DNA of 64,000 bases. Origin: Mesostigma viride. Taxonomy: Eukaryota > Streptophyta > Mesostigmatophyceae > Mesostigmatales > Mesostigmataceae. The DNA is taken from NCBI GenBank assembly GCA_009746045.1, contig RPFO01000127.1, forward strand, positions 894,050-958,049, read 5' to 3'. A program made the position numbers and the translations under genes. Each line of letters opens with the position of its first letter. Within the stretch, counting starts at the first letter, position 1. Shown one piece after another: positions 36,031 through 47,595 of the stretch. The notes below the pieces were generated by a model. That model had not been told where the DNA came from. It worked only from the letters and a program-made list of their open reading frames with translations, and searched no databases.

Positions 36031-37586
36031 TCCTGGCGGTCATTCGCTTGCGCCTCAGCCTACGTCTGTCGTCTTGACACAGCCTTACCGCATCCGCTTC
36101 GCCTTAGCCTACCTTTTTGCTGTACATGCACCCACATGCCGGTTGGGCCTGCACCCAGATGCATATGGAGAGAGCCCAGTGTGGCCTGCTGGCCTCTTGC
36201 GGCAGTGAGAGAAGCTTGGGCGCCCTTGATCCCTCGCAGAGATTCTATGAGTGGCGTTTGCTCGCCAAATGTGGCCGTATCGCGCGAGTTTTAGCAAATT
36301 GTGGCGTTATCACCTCGAAATGACCGCTCTCGATACGCCACAAAGTGGCGGTGCTGTGCTACTTGGCAAATGCTTGATGCCACATAATGGCCGTGCATCA
36401 TCCAATGCAAGTACCTAGTGATGCCACACTTGGCCGTATCAAGATGAGTTCCCGCCGGCTGTCCGCCACAACTCACAAGTCTCCCCGGCCTGCATGCATT
36501 TGTAGTAGTGCCAGGCTGTATACTGTAGGAAGTTACTGGCTATAGTGGCTAGGGTACGGCCGCTGATACGTTTTAACGCCTTTTCCACTTCAGTTTTGTT
36601 GATATTATTTCACGTGACAAACTTGTAGGCGAATGAAAAGCTGCAATAACAAGCAATAAAAGCTGCAGCCGGGCTGCTATACTGCATGGCAATTCAATTA
36701 TTAAGTGTATTGATATATGACAACGAATTGTCTCCTTGATATGACAACGAAGCTACAGCTGTACTGTAACGCACCGACGGAAGCACATATTTTTAGGTTA
36801 ATTTTGACGAAGGTAAAGAATGCAGTGTAGGGCTGGTACTGGAAACACGTACTTAGTCCAGCCGGCATGCCGACCATGTCTAGCTCCTGAAGGCGAGAGT
36901 ACCAAGATCAAAAGGCGAACAGTAGGGTTGCCTGGAGCTAGTCTCGGACGATGAGAAGAACCTTGCACATGGCGCGGCACCGTTAAATACCATGTGCAAG
37001 TACATGTGCAAGCTTAATTTGTGGCCAGCGCATGCGGGGACGCCGGCCGCGTTTAGCTTGACACGAGTGGTGGGGCACTCTGGCCCACATTGTGTGTAAG
37101 GGTGCCCCTTTTTGCACCAAGTCTCCGGGTGATCTGCAGGAGCGTCTCATGAAGGTCTATTTTGGCAAGTCCAGGTGAAGCGGAATGCAAAGAAGAAGTT
37201 GGATGCTAAAGTTCAGGCTGCTGCCACTTCCAGCGCAGGCTCGGTGCTGGTTCTTCCAGCCAGCCTCGCCAGCTTGTCCAAACTTTGATTTCGAATGCTT
37301 TCTGGCCATGAAGCAGTCCGATGTCCTCCAGGCCCAGGCGTCCTTTTTCTATGAAAACGCCATCCCTTTTCACGCCGCATAGATATCATGCAGTATAGTT
37401 CATTGCTGTCACGCATTATGAATTACAAGCGAAATGCAATGATGCCGGACACTCCCCCAGTTGATCCCCGGTATTGACATCCCCCCGCCTCTTCCATGAA
37501 CACCCCGTACATTCAGTTGATGGCAGCATTATTGTTCGCCATATTGTGAACCCCCTTCATAAATACTTGGCGTATTTGCAGTATTT
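36031..37586. other. Spacer with repeated GGCCGTATC/GCCACA words; no gene recognised
   Basis: 36270-36450 repeats TGGCCGTATC and cognate words several times in both orientations. The rest shows no supportable gene. Confidence 0.35.
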
Positions 37587-38655
37587 TTGGGCCTCCGTAC
37601 ATACCCCGTATGGAAGCATGGACAAACACGGGCGCCATGGATGGCGCCACAGCTTCGACTTTCTGTATTCTTGAGCCACGCGCCGCAGGCCCCAAGCCTC
37701 CAGGCACTCATTGCCGCCAACACAGACGCCCAGCAAGGCCCCGCCAACACTCCTAGTGCTTCCCCGGAAGCTGACCTGCATGCAACAGCTCAACCAGACA
37801 GTCGCGCGCGGCCATGCATGGCCGCCCAGCTCGACGACCTGTCGTCTACTCTGCGCCAAGACACCTCCGCGCTAGGTGCGCACCGGTTCATGTAGTGCAT
37901 GGTATGGCCGACGTGAAGGCATGCAGCCCTGGCCACCTCACCCCAGCCGGCAGCCCAACAGCCTCCCAGCTAGCTATGCAACCATGGTGAAGCAGGCTGA
38001 CATACTGCTAACATGATGGCATACGCTGCCCGGAGGGGGCCACCGGCCCACAAGACCACAATTGAAGAAGATCACCGCTCACGCAGCATTGTGGTACGCT
38101 TCTTCAGCCCTGTAGGGGGTCCCCAGGAAACGGACACCATGCTTGCCCACCGCCCGCATAGGGAACTCATCGTAGATTTGCTTCACCTGGGCCATGAACG
38201 CATTCGCATTGAGTCGGCAGCATGGATGGCAGGCCAAACTGGCCCCATCCGGGTGACCTTCACAAGCGTCGCCTGCAAGGTGAAGGTCCTTCAGGCCCGC
38301 AAGCTTCTGGGTGTATTTGGCAAACCCAGCATCGACAACCTGCTCTCGCTCACAGCGCGTCATCAAGAATGGCCTGCTGGCATGCAAGCGAGGCAGCGGT
38401 TCAGGCCAAGGCACGAGGAGTTCGCACTTACGTCCGCGTTGTCAACGACACCCCCGTTCTTTTCATCAACGGGCAGCGCACGGACATGCAAGCTCCCAAC
38501 AAGCGACACATGCAAGCCACGTCCCAAGCCGGCCCCTGCATGCTGCATCGTCATCGTCAACGCACGTCCCCGGCATGGAGGGCGCCTGGTACTTGGGCAC
38601 ACCCTCGCGGCCTCGCGGTACAATAGGCTTTGGGCACAGCCTTAATTTAAATTAA
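37587..38655 (+). mobile_element. ORF1-only LINE-derived element, frame-broken, short A/T tail
   Basis: An N-terminal Ala/Gln-rich part (37680-37895) is followed by SIVVRFFSPVGG (near 38090), TGPIRVTFTSVACKVKVLQARKLLG (38250-38330) and, after a frame change, RTYVRVVNDTPVLFINGQR (38420-38480). These are the RRM-like and C-terminal RNA-binding blocks of L1-type ORF1 proteins. It ends in TTAATTTAAATTAAT (38641-38655), after which an RT fragment of another LINE starts, so the adjacency to RT is secondary. Confidence 0.6.
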
Positions 38656-40032
38656 TAAACAGGCCCCTTTCCATCTCCGATTCGGTTTTCTGGCCTGCGC
38701 TTTGGGACATCCTCGAGCTGTTCCGGATCCCCCGCCCCCTGATTGCTGTCATCCGCAACCTGTATGAAGGGTCCACCACTTCGGTGCGCACTTCTTATGG
38801 GACCACGCCACCATGCCCTTTACAGAAGGGTGCGTGGCAGGGCTGCGTGCTGTCGCCCTACCTCTTCATTATTGTGGTCGAATACGTAATGATTCAGGCG
38901 CGCAAGCGATTTGCCCGCATCGTGGGTCGGGAACCAGGGGTGCAGGTTGCTAACAAATTCTGGTATGGCGGAGCGGACACGGAGATTCGGCTGGCAGACA
39001 TCATCTACGCAGACGACACCACCCTCTTCGAGGACACTGGGCACGTGCAGACATGGCTTGACTGCCTGGCTATCGAGGCTCGGGCAGTGGGGCTTGAGGT
39101 CAGCAAGAAGACAGAGGCCCTGGCGGTTGGGCTCACCCACTCACCGCCACCCCTCTATCTCCTCGACGGCTCTCAAGTCCTGTATCGGGACCGCGTCAAG
39201 CTGCTAGCTGGGCAGCCTGCTCCCCAGCTGCGAGGTCGATGTGGACCATCGCATCTCCCTCGCCTGGCACGCTTTACGCCAGTACCGGGCCCTGTGGCGC
39301 AAGCGGCCTGGGCAAGATCGAGAAACAGGACCTGTTCAAGGTCCTCGTCCTTCCTGTTCTCACGTATGGGGCCGAGACGTGGACCCTCACCGCCGACCTG
39401 GCCCGCAAGCTGGACGGCGCGGTCACCAACATGCTGCGTTCCATTTTCAGTCTAGTAGGATATGCTGCTCATGTCCGCAATGAGGACCTTTACCAGGGCA
39501 TGCCATATATCACCAGCACCATTAAGCAACGCCGCCTGCAGCTAGTAGGGCACCTAGCTCGCACCAACCAGGTAGACACCTCACGTGGCCCCCCCGCAGG
39601 ACTGCGACCAGCCCAGCCTGGCCGGCACCTCCTGACGTGGGCTGGGCCCAGTGATGTTAGACGCCGCAAGGCCCGCACCTTCAAGGAACAGCTAGTAGAG
39701 GACATGGGGGGCCTAGGCCTCTCCGTGATTTGGAAGAAGATGATGGACAAGGCCAAGTGGGCCCAGGTCATAGAGGACAACGAGCCCCCCCCAGTGGGGA
39801 AGCGCCCGCGTGTGCAATCCCGCGGGAGGCACGCTAGATAGCTCCCCCTAGGGCAGCGTGCGGCTGCCTAGATAGATGTTGTAGTTAGAATGTTGTTAGA
39901 TATCGATGTAGTATGTAGCCAATGTAGATAGATTAGACCGGTAGGAATGTGTGCACCCATCCATCCATCCATCGGGGTTAACGCTCCGTGACTCCCCAAC
40001 GGGAGCACGAGTCTAATTAATTAATTAATTAA
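38656..40032 (+). pseudogene. 5'-truncated LINE: RT core to 3' tail
   Basis: This begins inside RT (FWPALWDILELFRIPRPL) and continues through GAWQGCVLSPYLFIIVVEYV, LADIIYADDTTLFED and KTEAL to a frame break near 39205. The second frame carries LTYGAETWTL, GHLARTNQVDTS and the basic C-terminus, stopping at 39841. The 3' UTR has a CCAT repeat, the hairpin CTCCCCAACGGGAG (39992-40005) and a (TTAA)n tail (to 40032). It is the best 3' reference of the LINE family in the window. Confidence 0.85.
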
Positions 40033-40547
40033 GCAGCGGCGCCTGCAGCTAGTAGGGCACCTAGCTCGCACCAACCAGGTAGACACCTCACGTGGCCCCC
40101 CCGCAGGACTGCGACCAGCTCAGCCTGGCCGGCACCTCCTGACGTGGGCCGGCCCCCCTGATGTTAGACGCCGCAAGGCCCGCACCTTCAAAGAACAGCT
40201 AGTAGAGGACATGGGGGGCCTAGGCCTCTCCGTGATTTGGAAGAAGATGATGGACAAGGCCACGTGGGCCCAGGTCATAGAGGACAACGAGCCCCCCCCT
40301 GTGGGGAAGCGCCCGCGTGTGCAAACCCGTGGGAGGCACGCGCCAGACAGCTCCCCTAGGGCATCGTTAGGCTGTCTAGATAGATGTTGTAGTTAGAATG
40401 CTGCTAGATAGATGTCGTAGGGAGCTAATGTAGATAGATTAGACCGGTAGGACTGTTTGCACCCATCCGTCCATCCATCCATCCATCGGGGTTAATGCTC
40501 CGTGACTCCCCAACGGGAGCACGAGTCTAATTAATTAATTAATTAAT
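40033..40547 (+). mobile_element. LINE 3' fragment inserted into the preceding tail
   Basis: Copies 39524-40032 with about 95% identity by eye. It starts in codons for the RRLQLVGHLARTNQ block and ends with a hairpin (40506-40519) and (TTAA)n tail. It abuts the previous element's tail directly. Confidence 0.85.
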
Positions 40548-40925
40548 TTCCATCTCCATGTCGCACCGTGCGAGCATGATCGGGATGCAAGGTCGCCAGG
40601 CACGCGCCACGGTCTTGAAACCCTCTCGCCAATTTTCCAGCCTCACTCGCCTCTTGGCCCGCCTTGAGCGGGACAAGGCTCATGCAGTCGACACGCCAGT
40701 GACCCCAGCCAGGACGGAGAGGACGCATATCTGCCCTGAAAGAAAGACTGGAGCCATGCGTTGAAAAGTCTTAACTCCAATCGCCACCCTCCCCCCCCCC
40801 CCCGCCCCCCCCCCACCTCCAGCACTACCCTTCTCCACCCCCCCCCCCCCGCTCATCCATCCATCGGGGTTAATGCTCCGTGACTCCCCAACGGGAGCAC
40901 GCGTTTAATTAATTAAATTATTAAT
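40548..40925 (+). mobile_element. Third stacked LINE-type 3' end
   Basis: Unrelated 5' sequence and two poly(C) stretches (about 40790-40815 and 40838-40850) lead into the family 3' end: CCATCC repeat, hairpin 40884-40897, then TTAATTAAATTATTAAT. Confidence 0.65.
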
Positions 40926-41030
40926 GAGGGATAGGGGGCAGAGTTTTGCACACTCAGGGATTAAATTAGCACTTAGGTTCTCCGTGACTCCCCAACGTGA
41001 GCATGTGAATTAATTGATTAATTAATTAAT
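40926..41030 (+). mobile_element. Fourth, very short stacked LINE-type 3' end
   Basis: Carries the TTCTCCGTGA / CTCCCCAACGTGAG hairpin (40988-41001, one stem mismatch) and a TTAAT tail to 41030. Confidence 0.6.
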
Positions 41031-41700
41031 GCAAACTAGCATCTGGGACACACCCAGCCCGGCTGGGCTCGGCCTGCCGCATCAGTTCAACAGTTGTCTT
41101 GCTTAATGCAACCAGCACATGCGGGTGACTGTACAAGATCCAGGGCATATCTCCGCGCATGGCCCTTGCGTACTTTCTTGTGAAAAGGTCATGGTCCCAT
41201 TATCTTTATTATCTTACTGTCATAAATATGGGCAGGGGCTGGCGCTGACGAGGTACTCACATGACATCCAGCAAACCATGCATGGATGGGAATCGGGCGC
41301 CACAAGGTACGACAGACCAACAAAAAAAAACTGTCATGATGATGCTACTTCTGGATGACGTGCCCCCAGCCACGCGAGCGCATCGGATCTGGTATGCACG
41401 AAGCCAGCCATATGTTCCCCAGCCACCCAGTGGCCAACGAGGGACCCTGAAAATAGAATACACAGCAGCGAGATGAGGCCCTGGTAAGCGAGGCGAGGGG
41501 TTGGATTCCGCTTTTCGAGATTCGCCACAGGGTCCGGGTCTGCTGCAAGAACTGTGGTGTCAGCGTCGACAGCTAAGACCTATATGCATGGTAGCTAGCA
41601 TCCGATCTACGGAGGACGAGGGATGCGCAGCGCACCAGCGCCGACATTGAAGTGTTAGTATTACAGCAACCCCCGCACAGGGTCGTGCTCCTCCCCCGAG
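41031..41700. other. Spacer downstream of LSM12; no gene recognised
   Basis: No supported coding frame. Confidence 0.4.
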
Positions 41701-41707
41701 CAGGGTG

Positions 41708-42280
41708 CTATTTTGGCTGGAGCCGCTTTCTTTCCAACTCCAGCACCTTCTTTACCCGCTGGAGTAACGAGGCGCTGCCGCCCGAGCAGTTGTCGGGCAG
41801 GTAGGGGGACGTGATGCACACTTCATCGAGCACGATGATGTCCGCCTTGCGCCAGCGAACAGGAAGGGTTTTCGAGAGAGCATCAAAGATGCGCTGGGCT
41901 TCCTCAGTTACCCCAATGCCCACTCGCTGGGCTGCCTCCTCAGCGAGCTTCACGGCCGCTTCTTCCCTAATGCGGCACTGCTGACGATCGACATAGGGAA
42001 GGCGGGCAGCGGCTGTTCCCGCGCCCTGAGGAGGCGGGCCGCTAATCACCTGCACACTTTGAACAAAACTAGTCTGTAGCAGCCGCAGAGACCTGGCATT
42101 CGCTGGCCCGGACGCCGGGCCTTGCAGCACAACGCAATTGGATGCCTCGTCAAAGGCAAAGATTTCGCCCTCGAAAGACTCGCCCAGTGTCGTCTGGATG
42201 CTAACGCAACAGCCCAGGACCCAGTCAAAGGTCGAAGCTGGCGTAGCAGTCTCACAAGCCGACGACCCCTGCCCTTCCAT
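41708..42280 (-). CDS. LSM12: LSM12 homologue
   Basis: A single open frame of 190 residues with ATG at 42280. The N-terminal LSM-like domain (about residues 18-75) has CCVSIQTTLGESFEGEIFAFD followed by CVVLQG. The C-terminal anticodon-binding-like (AD) domain (about 95-185) has REEAAVKLAEEAAQRVG-GVT-EAQ-IFDALSKTLPVRW and the conserved IIVLDEVCITSPYLPDNCSG segment, then helix LLQRVKKVLELE. Order and length match animal and plant LSM12 (about 190-200 residues). LSM12 proteins associate with ataxin-2 and RNA regulation in the cytoplasm. The gene is intronless and divergent from the PDI gene 1.5 kb away. Confidence 0.9.
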   Translation of the reverse strand: MEGQGSSACETATPASTFDWVLGCCVSIQTTLGESFEGEIFAFDEASNCVVLQGPASGPANARSLRLLQTSFVQSVQVISGPPPQGAGTAAARLPYVDRQQCRIREEAAVKLAEEAAQRVGIGVTEEAQRIFDALSKTLPVRWRKADIIVLDEVCITSPYLPDNCSGGSASLLQRVKKVLELERKRLQPK

Positions 42281-43773
42281 TGGTGTAGTTTACGCTGCTA
42301 CCTGAGGCGGGCTTACCCATTGCAGGGTGACTTAACAATCAGCGACCTCATATCCGTTGTAGGCGCGTTGCAAGGCATTTTAAAAAGGCAATCCCAGCCT
42401 TCGTGCCTTACGGGTCATGCTGCTGGTAATCCGGCATCCTTATCTAAAAAAACAATGCCATTAAAAACAGCGAAATTATACCAATTTAACATCCGTGACC
42501 CCATGCCACCTCGGGCCCAGACGCAGCAGTTGAGTTGAGTTTATTCCCGCGCCGGTTGGTCCGGCAGGGGACGCAGCAGTGAGGAGCAAATCGGAGCCCG
42601 ATTCCCCAACTGATAGGCTTCACCTTTGCCAGCTAGTGCCCAACCATCGCGATTCCCGCAAGCTGCAACTTTGGCGCTCGCGGTGGCCTTCGCTGACATG
42701 AAGCAAAGCTACCTTGGTTTGGCATGGCGTTGGGCGTCCATGTTGGAACAAATCAGCTCCTTCCCTTCGGGGAGTTTCGAAAATCTGGGTGCATCTTCGT
42801 GACATCCGCTTAGTACCTTTGTCTGTGGTGTCATGCTGTTTTTAGGGCCCTCGGCCGTTTCCAAATCTCTGCTACCCATGTGGCGTGGGAAATAACAAAA
42901 AGTCAACAACAACAACAACAACCTGACATCTGAGCAAACTAGTAATAACAACAACTGCTCCAGATGACCACATCTGCTCTGTATTCCCGTTTCACCCCCG
43001 TTTACTTAATTCAGCCCAGTTGGCCCACGCACTTTGTTGTTGAATCCTGTATTCGCAGCACCGTATCATTTCAGCCCCTCTGCCGTACCCAGATTGCTTT
43101 CGTATCCTTCATCAGGTTCAGTTATGAAAGCTCATGTCAGGGACGTTGTCAGTACGGCAGCATCGAGCCGAGGGGTTGGGAATTTGGAGGGCATGGGCAA
43201 AAACCAGAACTGGCTTTGTTTGTTGCCGGCGCTGGCGGCGCGGCGTGCGCCCGTTCGGTCAAATTCGTTGTTCCCCAATCCCCAAATTCCCCATGCGCGG
43301 CCGCGGTAACCGGATGTATTCCGACTTCCGAGTTTCCACTTTCCGACGCCTGCCACAAGCCCTGCGTTTGGCAGCATTTTCCTGTTGTCAATTTGAGCAT
43401 GCCGGCCCGCGGCCAAGTTGACACCAAAAAAAGAATGCGCGGGTAAGCTTGCTTCTACTGTCGTTGATCGCCAACGTTGTCGCTGGAAGCATCAAGGACG
43501 CGAACCCGGGGAGGTGGGACTAGACACTAAAAAGTATGCCAGTCGAGCTGCCAGACAATCGGTAAAGCTGAAGCTTCCTACACAACAAGCAGTCGTGCCA
43601 TTTGCCAGACAGGCAGGAAAGCCGAGTTTTATTCGTCTGATAGCCGTGACGATGAAATTGTTATTTTCCCGGCATTGCCATTCTCGACTTTGAAAAAGCT
43701 CTGGTGCTCTTTATGTATTAGCTGTGCGGTATTTCTTCAGAGTGTCATCGGAACTTGCGCCTGCACTGCAACA
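42281..43773. promoter_or_regulatory. Divergent LSM12-PDI intergenic region
   Basis: Start codon to start codon is 1493 bp. Short frames on both strands near 42960-43440 lack family resemblance. There is a small CAACAA run (about 42904-42922). No TATA or other core element was assigned. Confidence 0.35.
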
Positions 43774-46700
43774 ATGGCGAAATCGCGGTTTATGCGCAGT
43801 CCCAGGGAGTACTTCCTCCTTCTAGGACTTGCATATCTTGCTGCAATTAATGTCGCCCAGTTTGCCGGTGCATCCATGGTTGTTGAACTAGATCAGGTGT
43901 CCTTCCCGAAAATCGTGGCAAAGCATAAAAAACCCATATACGTGGAATTTTACGCTCCAGGTGAGCACCCCGTCTCATGGCACGTGTTCTCTTCACTTAC
44001 ATGCAAGTTTCAAAATGTATGTCTTAGTGCGTCGTCTGTGCTCGGTATTTGGCCCCCCATCTTACTGTCACCTGTTGCCCCATCTTACTGTCGGGGTGAC
44101 GTGTCACGCTTGACGCTCATGTGCATGGCCGGATTCTTCTCTCGGGGTGCTCCAGATTGCGGCCATTGCCAGCAGATGGAGCGCGTTTTGGAAGAGGTCG
44201 CGGAGGAGCTGACTGGGCTGGTCACGGTAGTCAAGGTGGACGCCAGGAGCTCCCACAACATCAACAGGGAATACGGTGTCCGCCAAACGCCGACGTTACT
44301 ACTATTCAAGTGCGTCCTTGAGTACACGATTTCGAAGGGCCGCCACTTTGTGTTCTATTGTCGTCTGGCGTGTTGCAGTGGGCAGTTTGACTGGTGTCGT
44401 GGATGTTAATACCATCAGCGTCACCGTCACCAGTGCCCCCCACGTCCCCACCCCCTATGCCTGCCCCCAACTGCCCGCTTCTGGAAGACTACCCATGGTT
44501 TGCCGTGTTCGCATAGGCCGTCCTTGACCCAGTATGGGCAAATTACCTAATACTTCTACCTCCTTTCCTGGCCCTTTTGCACGGGACCATGCGACGGGTC
44601 AGGAGCATTCGTAAATGTCTCAACAACCTCCCAAGTAACGTGTGTCATTGAATACCTATCATCATCTCATCAGTATCAACTACCTGTCATTCCCCACGCG
44701 ATAGGTAGCTATTCCATGTTTTCTCTCCTGTGTTTCTCCCATGTTGCCTTTAATTTTCTTCGCCGCACCATATGTAATGCAATTATTAGGGCTGTCAGGA
44801 CTATCCAGAACACTATCATGATAATTTCATTTCACCCATCACAAACTTATCCCGCATGCTATCTTCACGCACCATCGCCTGGAGGAAATGGGTCGGTATA
44901 GTAACCTCTTATGCCATCAACCCAAAACACCACCTGCAGGAACGGGTCGATCGTGGAAGAGTCGCGCGAGGACCTCCACGGGTTGCGCGCCGCCCCCTAC
45001 ATTGTCCAGTACCTGCGGCGCTACGTCGGGTCCAGCGTGGCCAAAGTGTCCACCCGAGAGGAGCTGGATGAGCTCGCGCAGGAGCATGGGGTGGCCGTCG
45101 TGGGCCTGTTTGACGACAGCGAGGGCAGCCGTGACAAGTACAAGGTGTTCAGGGAGGTCGCGGACAAGCAGCGGCGGCTGGCCAAGTTTGCGGCGGTCAC
45201 GGACTCGTCGGCCACCATCTCGGTCGCCGAGTTGTAGGTTCGGGGATGGAAGGGGGTCAACCCCAAACGGATATACACGGTGGTGAGGTAGAAGAGATTT
45301 AAGGGCAGGGGGGGGGGCTCGGGGCTCGGGGTGGTGTGGGGGGGAAGAGTCTTACGCTGGAGGGGGAGGGGGGTGAGGGGGTGGGGAACCCTGTACGTTG
45401 TACGACGTGGGGTGGGGTGGGGTGGGGTGGAGCTGTATGGTTGTACATTGGGGTGGCAGGCGAAGATCTCAGGGGTTGGGATGGGGGAGATGGATTGGGG
45501 GCAGAGGGGGGGGGGAGGGCTTTGCAGGGTGGGGTGGGGTGTTGGTGAGGAAATTGGGGGGTCGTTGCATGATCCAGTCAATCATTGACCCATCTAGTTG
45601 GTTCATTTATCAGAATTGTTGCCTCCTTGAGGCCACCACCTGGCCTGCATCCAGAAACCGCTGCATCCAGAAATCGGAGTATCTTCCCCACTTTCTTTGC
45701 GTCCCACAAGCACACGAATGCGGGCCGAACCTTCCATGCCATACGCTCGCCGACCCACGCGGGTATTCGCCCTTCCCTTCTCAGCAGTGACAGGTGCTGC
45801 TACTCGTTTCTTCTGGTCGCTTGCGGTGGCCCTTTGTTGCGCTGGCTGCTGCCTCTCGCTCTCCTCTCTGCTCTATCTGTGGTGTCCTCCTCACGCCCCT
45901 CCTCACGCCCCTCATCTTGCCCCTCTCACACCCCTCATCACACGGGTCATGCCCCCCGTTTGCTTCTTGTTGCGGCCCTTTGTCTTTGCGTGTTGCTGTG
46001 GCATTTTGCCTTGGCGCCCACTCTTCTCTCTCTTTGCGTTGTTGACTGTCCATTCTCCTTGCGGCATGGACCGCTGCTGCCCATCGCCCTCATTGGGCTG
46101 ACCCTGTCACCACCCGCCCGCAGCCACGAACTCGACACGCTGCCGACCGCGTTCGTCCTCAAGCGGCACAACGTAGTCGTGCCCTTCCAGGGTCCCTGGG
46201 AGGGCGCCGCGCTGGACGCGTGGGTGAAGGACCAGGCGTTCCCCCTAGTGGGCAACTTCAGCGTGCTGACCTACTTTCGGTACATGAAGCGCGAGCTGCC
46301 GATGATGCACCTTTTCTACGACCAGAATGACGAGGAGGGGCTCACGGCCGCGTTGGAGGAGGTGAGGGGATAAAAGGAGGTGTAGGGCGTGAAAAGGTAC
46401 CGGGTTAGGCACGTTAGGGGGTAATGGGCTACATGACCGTGCTGGAGGATGTAAAGGGGTTGTAGAGGCTAGGGAATAAAGGATGTAGTGGACTATGTTA
46501 CCGCCCTCCACAAGGTAATGGGGTTGTGTGTTGGATGAGGTAGCGGGGACACAGGGGTTGGGCATGGGTGGAGGGGAATCATGCATGGCTGCACCGGACG
46601 AGGTTATGGGGGCAAAGGGCTTGAGGAGTACCAGGAAGCTTTCCCATCTTCCCCTGAGCCATCCTCGCTCCCCCCCCTATGGTTTCACAAGGCAAGAGAT

Positions 46701-47546
46701 AATGTTTGCCCCTGCTCGCATCTTGCCCTCGCCTTGCTTCACCTCATTTCATCCCCCCCTGAACGGCCTCTTACCCTTGCCCTTCGTCTCCTTCTTCTAT
46801 CCCCCCCCATGCCTATCCCCCCTCTATGCTTGCTCGTTCTCGCCCTCTCCCTCAGCGTTTTTTCTTCACCTCCGCTTCCTTAAGCCCTTCCCTTTCTTAA
46901 ACCTTCCCCTCTCCTTTCGTAATCCGTCGATTCTTTCCTTGTCGTCCTTTGTTACCGTCTCCTAATTTCTTTTCTGTCCCCCCTTTGCTCCTTGCCCTCC
47001 CTTCATTTCCTTCTCCTCTCTTCTTTTCTTCGCCCCCTCACTTTTTCTTCCCTCTGTTCCTTGGTCTTTGGCTCCACCCCCCCCTTCCGCTTCCAGGTGG
47101 AGCGTGCGGCGGTGGAACTGGAGGGCAACTTCAGCGTGGTCACTGTAGAGAAGAAAGCGTCCGAAGAAGACGCGCGCTTGCTGCTGCGCAACACGGGGCT
47201 TTCCTTCTTCCGCATGCCGGCTGTGTCCATACGCACAGTGGACAAGGTGCGCGGATGGGTGAACCCACCAGAGTTTTATCATAGTACACAGTTATGGTAC
47301 CCAATTTTAGGACCCAATCTCAGTACCCAATTATAGGACCCAATTACAGTACCCCGATTTTAGTAGCCAATTACAATACCCAATTATATGGGCCCCTCCT
47401 TGTTGGCGTGTATACGTGTACCCAAGGGTGGGCATGGGTGTTGTTGTTTTATTCATGATAGCAAAATAGATCCTTTTGTCGATGCTTGACTTCAACGCAT
47501 GATAATGATCTTAACGCTGACCGGAACGCATCCTATTGTCTACCTT

Positions 47547-47595
<49 letters not shown>

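Noticed and set aside
37587-40032. A single contiguous ORF1-ORF2 LINE
   Set aside because: An A/T tail at 38641-38655 ends the ORF1 element and the RT begins mid-domain without endonuclease, so these are two insertions.
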